From Actinomycetales bacterium (GTDB lineage: Bacteria; Actinomycetota; Actinomycetes; Actinomycetales; Cellulomonadaceae), in the NCBI GenBank assembly GCA_012514545.1, contig JAAZAC010000056.1, positions 1 to 8,550 of the forward strand: a stretch of 8,550 nucleotides of DNA, read 5' to 3'. The position numbers and the translations under genes are program-made. Of this stretch, positions 5,230 through 8,550 are shown piece by piece. The notes under the pieces were generated by a model. That model was not told where the DNA came from and did not search any database. It saw nothing but the letters and a program-made list of their open reading frames with translations. Numbering within the stretch: the first letter of the stretch is position 1; each line of letters starts with the position of its first letter.

Positions 5230-6146
5230 CAACCGGCCTCCTCCGCTCGGGCGGGGGCGACGAGGACGTCGTCGGGCACGTCGGGGTGCGGGTCGCGCGA
5301 GGCGGCCCGGCGCGCGCGCCGCACCAGCGGGCGGGCGGCCGCGGCGAGCACGTACGCGCCGATGGCGAGGACGACGATCGTCGCGCCCGGGGACGCGTCG
5401 TGGAAGTACGTGATGGTCAGGCCGGCGAGGCAGACGACGACGCCGACCGCCATCGCGACCGCCATCGTGCGCCGGAACGACGAGGTCACCAGCTGCGCGA
5501 CCGCGACCGGCACGATCATGAGCGCGGAGACGAGCAGCACGCCGACCACGCGCATCGCGACGGTCACCGTCAGCGCCGCGACGACGGCGATCGTGACGTT
5601 GAGCGCCCGCACCGGCAGCCCGGCGGCGCGCGCGAACTCCTCGTCGTGGCTCACGGCGAAGAACGCCGTCCGCAGGCCGAGGCCGACGCCGAGCACGAGC
5701 GCCGCGAGGGCGACCGTGAGGGCGAGGTCGGCGCCCGACACCGTCGAGATGGAGCCGAACAGGTAGCCCACGAGGTTGGCGCTGCTGCCGCCCGCGAGGG
5801 ACATGATGAGCACGCCGCCGGCGATGCCGCCGTAGAAGAGCAGGGCGAGCGCGACGTCGCCGCTCGTGCGTCCCTTGGACCGGACGACCTCGATCGCGAC
5901 GGCCCCGATGACCGCGAACACGACGGCGCCCGGCACGGCGAGCGCGTCGTGCGGCGTGACGCCCGCGACGCTGCCGGCGAGCCAGCCGACGGCGACGCCC
6001 GTGAGCGCCACGTGGCCGATGCCGTCGCCGAGCAGGGACAGGCGCCGCTGCACGAGGTACGTGCCGACGACGGGCGCGGCCAGCCCGACGAGCAGCGCCA
6101 CGAGCAGCGCGCGCTGCATGAGGGGGTCGGTGAGCATCTCGGTCAC
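5229..6146 (-). CDS. znuB: Zinc ABC transporter permease ZnuB (ABC-3 family)
   Basis: The membrane channel of the zinc importer, working as a dimer with ZnuC. The 305-residue protein begins MTEMLTDPLMQRALL and carries the ABC-3 family landmarks: GTYLVQRRLSLLGDGIGH (about 28-45), ALTGVA, a SKGRTSGDVALALLFYGGIA loop that contacts the ATPase, AVSHDEEFARAAGLP, and RVVGVLLVSALMIVPVAVA. About eight hydrophobic helices can be counted, and a basic then acidic cytoplasmic tail ends the protein. The start is set at GTG 6146, two bases after the znuC TAG; ATG 6137 (MLTDPLMQ) is an alternative, and neither has a strong Shine-Dalgarno, so translational coupling from znuC is likely. It ends by overlapping zur. 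Confidence 0.93.
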   Translation of the reverse strand: MTEMLTDPLMQRALLVALLVGLAAPVVGTYLVQRRLSLLGDGIGHVALTGVAVGWLAGSVAGVTPHDALAVPGAVVFAVIGAVAIEVVRSKGRTSGDVALALLFYGGIAGGVLIMSLAGGSSANLVGYLFGSISTVSGADLALTVALAALVLGVGLGLRTAFFAVSHDEEFARAAGLPVRALNVTIAVVAALTVTVAMRVVGVLLVSALMIVPVAVAQLVTSSFRRTMAVAMAVGVVVCLAGLTITYFHDASPGATIVVLAIGAYVLAAAARPLVRRARRAASRDPHPDVPDDVLVAPARAEEAG

Positions 6147-6148
6147 GG

Positions 6149-6919
6149 CTACCACCGCACCGCCGGCGCGACGTCCGTCTCCCGCGCGGGCTCCTCGCCG
6201 TCGTGGGGGTGCACGTGCTCGTGACCCTCCCCGGCGTGCTCGGGCGCGGGGCGGGGCGGGGCGCCGTCGTGCACGACGGCGCCGTGCCGGAGCACGACGG
6301 CGCGCTGGACGAGGCCGCCGAGCGCGCCGAGCTCGTGCAGCACGACGAGCACGGTGGTGCCCTCGGCGACGAGCCGGCCCAGGACGTCGGCGAACGCCCG
6401 CTGGCTGGGCACGTCGACGCCGGCGACGGGCTCGTCGAGCAGCAGGAGCCGGGGCCGGCGCGCGAGGGCGCGGGCGATGAGCACGCGCTGCTGCTGGCCG
6501 CCGGAGAGGGTCCGCACCGCGACGTCCGCGGCGTCGGCGAGCCCGACGGCGGCGAGCGCCTCGAGCGCCCGCGCGCGGCCCCGCCGCGGGGGCCGCAGCC
6601 GGCGCCCGTGCAGGAGGCCGGACAGCACGACCTCCTCGGCCGTGGCGGGCACCCCGCCCGCGGCGCTGACGCGCTGGGGGACGTAGCCGACCTCGGCCCA
6701 CGGCACGCGCGGGCCGAGGGGCGCCCCGAGCAGGTGCACGCTCCCGGCGGCGAGCGGCACGGCGCCGAGCAGGGCGCGCACGAGCGTGGACTTGCCCGAG
6801 CCGTTCGCGCCGAGCAGTGCGACCGCCTCGCCCTCGGCGACCGCCAGGTCGACGCCGCGCACGATCGGCGCGCCGCCCAGGTCCACGACGACGCCGCGGG
6901 CGTCGATCGCCGCGGTCAT
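6149..6919 (-). CDS. znuC: Zinc ABC transporter ATP-binding protein ZnuC with His-rich tail
   Basis: The ATPase of the zinc importer. In 256 residues it has Walker A GANGSGKST (37-45), Q-loop YVPQR (Gln82), signature LSGGQQQR (138-145), Walker B LLLLDEP (Asp162, Glu163) and the H-loop LVVLHELG (His195), so it should be active. After the ATPase domain comes an unusual tail with five histidines in twelve residues (EHAGEGHEHVHPHD; His228, 233, 235, 237, 239), which could bind zinc on the cytoplasmic side and act as a sensor or buffer; that role is inferred. ATG 6919 overlaps the znuA stop as ATGA, the usual coupled junction; an in-frame GTG at 6925 would add two residues and cannot be excluded. 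The stop is TAG, two bases before znuB. Confidence 0.94.
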   Translation of the reverse strand: MTAAIDARGVVVDLGGAPIVRGVDLAVAEGEAVALLGANGSGKSTLVRALLGAVPLAAGSVHLLGAPLGPRVPWAEVGYVPQRVSAAGGVPATAEEVVLSGLLHGRRLRPPRRGRARALEALAAVGLADAADVAVRTLSGGQQQRVLIARALARRPRLLLLDEPVAGVDVPSQRAFADVLGRLVAEGTTVLVVLHELGALGGLVQRAVVLRHGAVVHDGAPPRPAPEHAGEGHEHVHPHDGEEPARETDVAPAVRW

Positions 6920-7908
6920 CGGCACCCCAGGCCGTCGCGCAGCGCGGCGAGGTTGGCGGTCATGACCTCACGGTAGCCGGGGCCGCCGTCGTGGCTGTCG
7001 AGCGGGTCGAGGGTCAGGACGGCCACGCCGAGGCCCTCGGCGAGCGTCGCGGCGACGGCCGGGTCGGCCAGCGGCTCGGTGAACACCGCGTCGACCGCGA
7101 GGCCGGCCACGACCTCGCGCACCTCGCGGATCCGGGCGGGGGAGGGCTCGCCCTCGGGCTCGAGCCCGGAGACGCTCACCTGCCGCAGCCCGTAGCGGTC
7201 CGTCAGGTAGCCGAAGGCCGCGTGCGAGGTGACGACGACGTCGGCCGCGCAGTCCGCGAGGCCCGCCCGGTACTCCTCGTCGAGGGCGGCGAGGTCGGCG
7301 GCGAGCGCGTCGGCGCCGGCCGCGTACTCCTCGGCGTGCCCGGGGTCGGTCCGCGCGAGCGCGTCGGCGACGGCGTGCCCGACGGCGGCGAGCCGCTCGG
7401 GGTCGAGCCAGAAGTGCGGGTCGAGGCCGAGGTGCCCGTGCGCGTCGTCCGTGTCGGCACGGTCCGCGTCGGCACGGTCCGCGTCGGCACGGTCCGCGTC
7501 GGCATGGTCGGCGTCGTCGTCCGCGTGGTCGTCGCGCGCGGCGGGGCGCAGGTCCGCGGCGTCGGCGACGTCGAGGGACCGGTCGGCGGCCCGCTCGGCC
7601 ACCGCGTCGTCCACGGCGGCCTGGAAGCCGCCGAGGTGGACGACGAGGTCGGCCGCCCCGACGTCGCGCAGCTGGCGGGGGGAGAGCTCGACGGCGTGCG
7701 GGTCGGTGCCGGCGGGGGTGAGCGTCGCGACCTCGACGTGCTCGCCGCCCACCTGCTCGACGACGTACTCGAGCGGGTAGACGGCGGCGAGGACGCGTAC
7801 GCGGCCGGCCGCGCCGTCGTCGGGGGCCGCGCCGTCGTCGGGGGCCGCGGCGCAGCCGGCCAGGAGGACCAGGGCGGCGGCGGCCGGGACGGCGCGGCGA
7901 ATGAACAT
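6916..7908 (-). CDS. znuA: Zinc ABC transporter substrate-binding lipoprotein ZnuA
   Basis: The surface-anchored zinc-binding component of the importer (cluster A-I solute-binding protein). From ATG 7908 the 330-residue protein begins MFIRR, a hydrophobic stretch and lipobox LAGC (Cys19 lipidated), an ideal lipoprotein signal. Metal-ligand histidines are His71 (TDPHAVELSP), His165 (LDPHFWLDP) and His229 (TSHAAFGYL), with Asp301 (LDPL) as likely fourth. Between the first two lies the charged His/Asp-rich loop typical of zinc-specific members (about 125-160), here extended by a 15-bp repeat into ADRAD units. Upstream in-frame TTG 7923 and ATG 7917 exist, but ATG 7908 gives the cleanest signal peptide and lies exactly where a -10 at 7916-7921 would start transcription. 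A Zur-type operator covers this start, so expression should rise when zinc is scarce. Confidence 0.94.
   Translation of the reverse strand: MFIRRAVPAAAALVLLAGCAAAPDDGAAPDDGAAGRVRVLAAVYPLEYVVEQVGGEHVEVATLTPAGTDPHAVELSPRQLRDVGAADLVVHLGGFQAAVDDAVAERAADRSLDVADAADLRPAARDDHADDDADHADADRADADRADADRADTDDAHGHLGLDPHFWLDPERLAAVGHAVADALARTDPGHAEEYAAGADALAADLAALDEEYRAGLADCAADVVVTSHAAFGYLTDRYGLRQVSVSGLEPEGEPSPARIREVREVVAGLAVDAVFTEPLADPAVAATLAEGLGVAVLTLDPLDSHDGGPGYREVMTANLAALRDGLGCR
7453..7512. repeat. 15-bp tandem repeat in the znuA metal-binding loop
   Basis: Three exact copies of gtcggcacggtccgc (7453-7467, 7468-7482, 7483-7497) and a diverged fourth (7498-7512) encode Ala-Asp-Arg-Ala-Asp units. The diverged unit carries catggtc, giving Asp-His-Ala instead of Asp-Arg-Ala. 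The period is a multiple of three, so the loop can change length in frame. Confidence 0.9.
7811..7846. repeat. 18-bp perfect tandem duplication after the znuA lipobox
   Basis: gcgccgtcgtcgggggcc occurs twice in a row (7811-7828, 7829-7846). It encodes the doubled Gly-Ala-Ala-Pro-Asp-Asp-type linker between the lipidated Cys19 and the folded zinc-binding domain, which probably serves as a flexible tether from the membrane. Confidence 0.85.
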
Positions 7909-7922
7909 GAGGATCATTCTCA
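7908..7922. promoter_or_regulatory. Zur-box-like operator overlapping the znuA promoter and start
   Basis: TGAGGATCATTCTCA is a 7-1-7 palindrome with six of seven arm positions matching (minus strand TGAGAATGATCCTCA). The TGA...AAT-n-ATT...TCA form resembles Zur operators described in actinobacteria (from memory). It is a striking AT-rich island in very GC-rich DNA, directly before a znuACB-zur operon. It spans the putative -10 and ends on the first base of the likely start codon, so bound Zur would block RNA polymerase. Confidence 0.85.
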
Positions 7923-7945
7923 ATAAGCCGGGTGGCCGCTGTCAA
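7916..7945 (-). promoter_or_regulatory. Promoter of the znuACB-zur-DedA operon
   Basis: The minus strand has a perfect -35 TTGACA (7945-7940), an 18-base spacer and a -10 GAGAAT (7921-7916). Seven bases further on lies the A of ATG 7908, consistent with a leaderless transcript. No Shine-Dalgarno precedes that ATG. The -10 lies inside the Zur-like palindrome. Confidence 0.7.
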
Positions 7946-7965
7946 CGCCGCAGGCCCGGCGCGGG

Positions 7966-7971
7966 TAGCCT
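7966..7971 (+). promoter_or_regulatory. Possible -10 element of glyS
   Basis: TAGCCT fits TAnnnT and would start a transcript near 7978, leaving a leader of about 80 bases before glyS. No convincing -35 is seen at 16-18 bases; the divergent znuA -35 occupies that neighbourhood. The leader contains no T-box-like specifier/antiterminator pattern that I can recognise. Confidence 0.4.
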
Positions 7972-8047
7972 TGGCCGTCGGCACGGCGCGTCCCGCCGGA
8001 GCCGACCACCGTCCCCACACCCGTCGCGCGAGCCACGTGCGACACGC

Positions 8048-8053
8048 AAGGAG
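8048..8053 (+). promoter_or_regulatory. Shine-Dalgarno of glyS
   Basis: AAGGAG lies 6 bases before GTG 8060 and decides the glyS start. Unlike its zinc-operon neighbour, glyS is thus translated from a normal leader. Confidence 0.8.
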
Positions 8054-8059
8054 TGCCCA

Positions 8060-8550
8060 GTGGCCGAGTCCCGTCTCGACGCCGTCATCAACCTCGCCAA
8101 GCGCCGCGGCTTCGTCTTCCCGTCCGGGGAGATCTACGGCGGCACCCGGTCGGCGTGGGACTACGGCCCCCTCGGCGTGGAGCTCAAGGAGAACATCAAG
8201 CGCCAGTGGTGGCGCGCGGTGGTCACGAGCCGCGAGGACGTCGTCGGCCTCGACTCGTCGATCATCCTGCCCAAGCAGGTGTGGGTCGCCTCCGGGCACC
8301 TCGCGGTCTTCTCGGACCCGCTGACCGAGTGCCTGTCCTGCCACAAGCGCTACCGCGAGGACCAGCTGATCGAGGAGTTCACCGAGCGCAAGGGCCGCGC
8401 CCCCGAGGGCGGCCTCGCCGAGGTCCCGTGCCCGAGCTGTGGCACCCGCGGCCGGTGGACCGAGCCGCGCGACTTCAACATGATGCTCAAGACGTACCTC
8501 GGCCCGGTCGAGGACGAGTCCGGCCTGCACTACCTGCGGCCCGAGACCGC
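8060..8550 (+). CDS. glyS: Glycyl-tRNA synthetase, N-terminal part (cut by window end)
   Basis: Charges tRNA-Gly with glycine. The visible 163 codons match the single-chain, dimeric class II GlyRS of actinobacteria: N-terminal RRGFVFPSGEIYGGTRSAWD, motif 1 region YGPLGVELKENIKRQWW (35-51), VASGHLAVFSDPLTEC, a zinc-type cysteine set Cys91-x2-Cys94 and Cys124-x2-Cys127, FNMMLKTYLGP, and the start of motif 2 (LRPET, completed outside the window). GTG 8060 is chosen for its AAGGAG RBS and because homology begins there. It is divergent from znuA with about 150 bases between starts. The zur-glyS neighbourhood is conserved in actinobacteria; since this enzyme type carries a zinc-knuckle-like insertion, a link to zinc supply is possible but unproven. 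Confidence 0.95.
   Translation, partial: MAESRLDAVINLAKRRGFVFPSGEIYGGTRSAWDYGPLGVELKENIKRQWWRAVVTSREDVVGLDSSIILPKQVWVASGHLAVFSDPLTECLSCHKRYREDQLIEEFTERKGRAPEGGLAEVPCPSCGTRGRWTEPRDFNMMLKTYLGPVEDESGLHYLRPET

Noticed and set aside
7453..7512. CRISPR-like array
   Set aside because: The repeats are 15 bp, directly tandem with no spacers, and in frame inside znuA.
5286..7926. Long plus-strand open frames opposite znuB, znuC and znuA (for example 5286-6224, 6203-6976, 6817-7926)
   Set aside because: They are antisense shadows of the zinc operon with skewed composition, no RBS and no recognisable domains.
7972..8059. Possible T-box or other riboswitch in the glyS leader
   Set aside because: The leader is only about 80 bases and shows no T-box sequence, specifier loop or antiterminator-like pairing that I can recognise.
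6968..8530. Minus-strand 520-codon frame running through znuA into the glyS region
   Set aside because: It is out of frame with znuA and antisense to glyS; the second half is an Arg/Pro-rich frame-shifted reading of znuA.

Overview
The window is very GC-rich with strong G/C third-position bias, dense GTG/ATG starts, short or overlapping gene junctions and several apparently leaderless promoters. Together with the gene order this points to a high-GC actinobacterium. A Micrococcales genus such as Cellulomonas is my best guess, from protein style only. The linked set recO-uppS ... zur-glyS is a conserved actinobacterial neighbourhood; the same genes sit close together in Mycobacterium tuberculosis.

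Layout. (1) 1-300: C-terminal end of a small unrecognised protein on the + strand, whose start lies outside the window. (2) 308-1513, minus: rsgA, a circularly permuted ribosome-assembly GTPase. An 18-codon leader peptide lies upstream (1547-1603, minus) with tandem Cys codons and a near-perfect Shine-Dalgarno, followed by a hairpin that holds the rsgA ribosome-binding site. (3) 1758-3379, plus: recO-uppS, overlapping by one base (TGATG). (4) 3452-4240, plus: two tandem paralogous VOC/glyoxalase-like genes, each with its own apparent leaderless promoter. (5) 4271-7908, minus: a tight zinc operon, znuA-znuC-znuB-zur-DedA-like gene, with junctions ATGA, a 2-base gap, TGATG and TGATG. A 15-bp Zur-type palindrome overlaps the -10 region and start codon of znuA. 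(6) 8060-8550, plus: 5' part of glyS (glycyl-tRNA synthetase), divergent from the zinc operon and cut by the window edge.

How it fits together. ZnuA (surface lipoprotein with a His/Asp-rich loop), ZnuC (ATPase with an unusual His-rich tail) and ZnuB (permease) form a high-affinity zinc importer. Zur is in the same transcript and should repress it through the operator at znuA, giving a closed feedback loop. The DedA-like membrane gene is the last cistron and so should also rise under zinc shortage. RecO (recombinational repair) and UppS (polyprenyl carrier for cell-wall synthesis) form a housekeeping pair.

The most novel-looking element is the rsgA leader. A tiny Cys-Cys peptide with the strongest RBS in the window is followed by an RBS-masking stem-loop, which looks like translational coupling or attenuation of a ribosome biogenesis factor.
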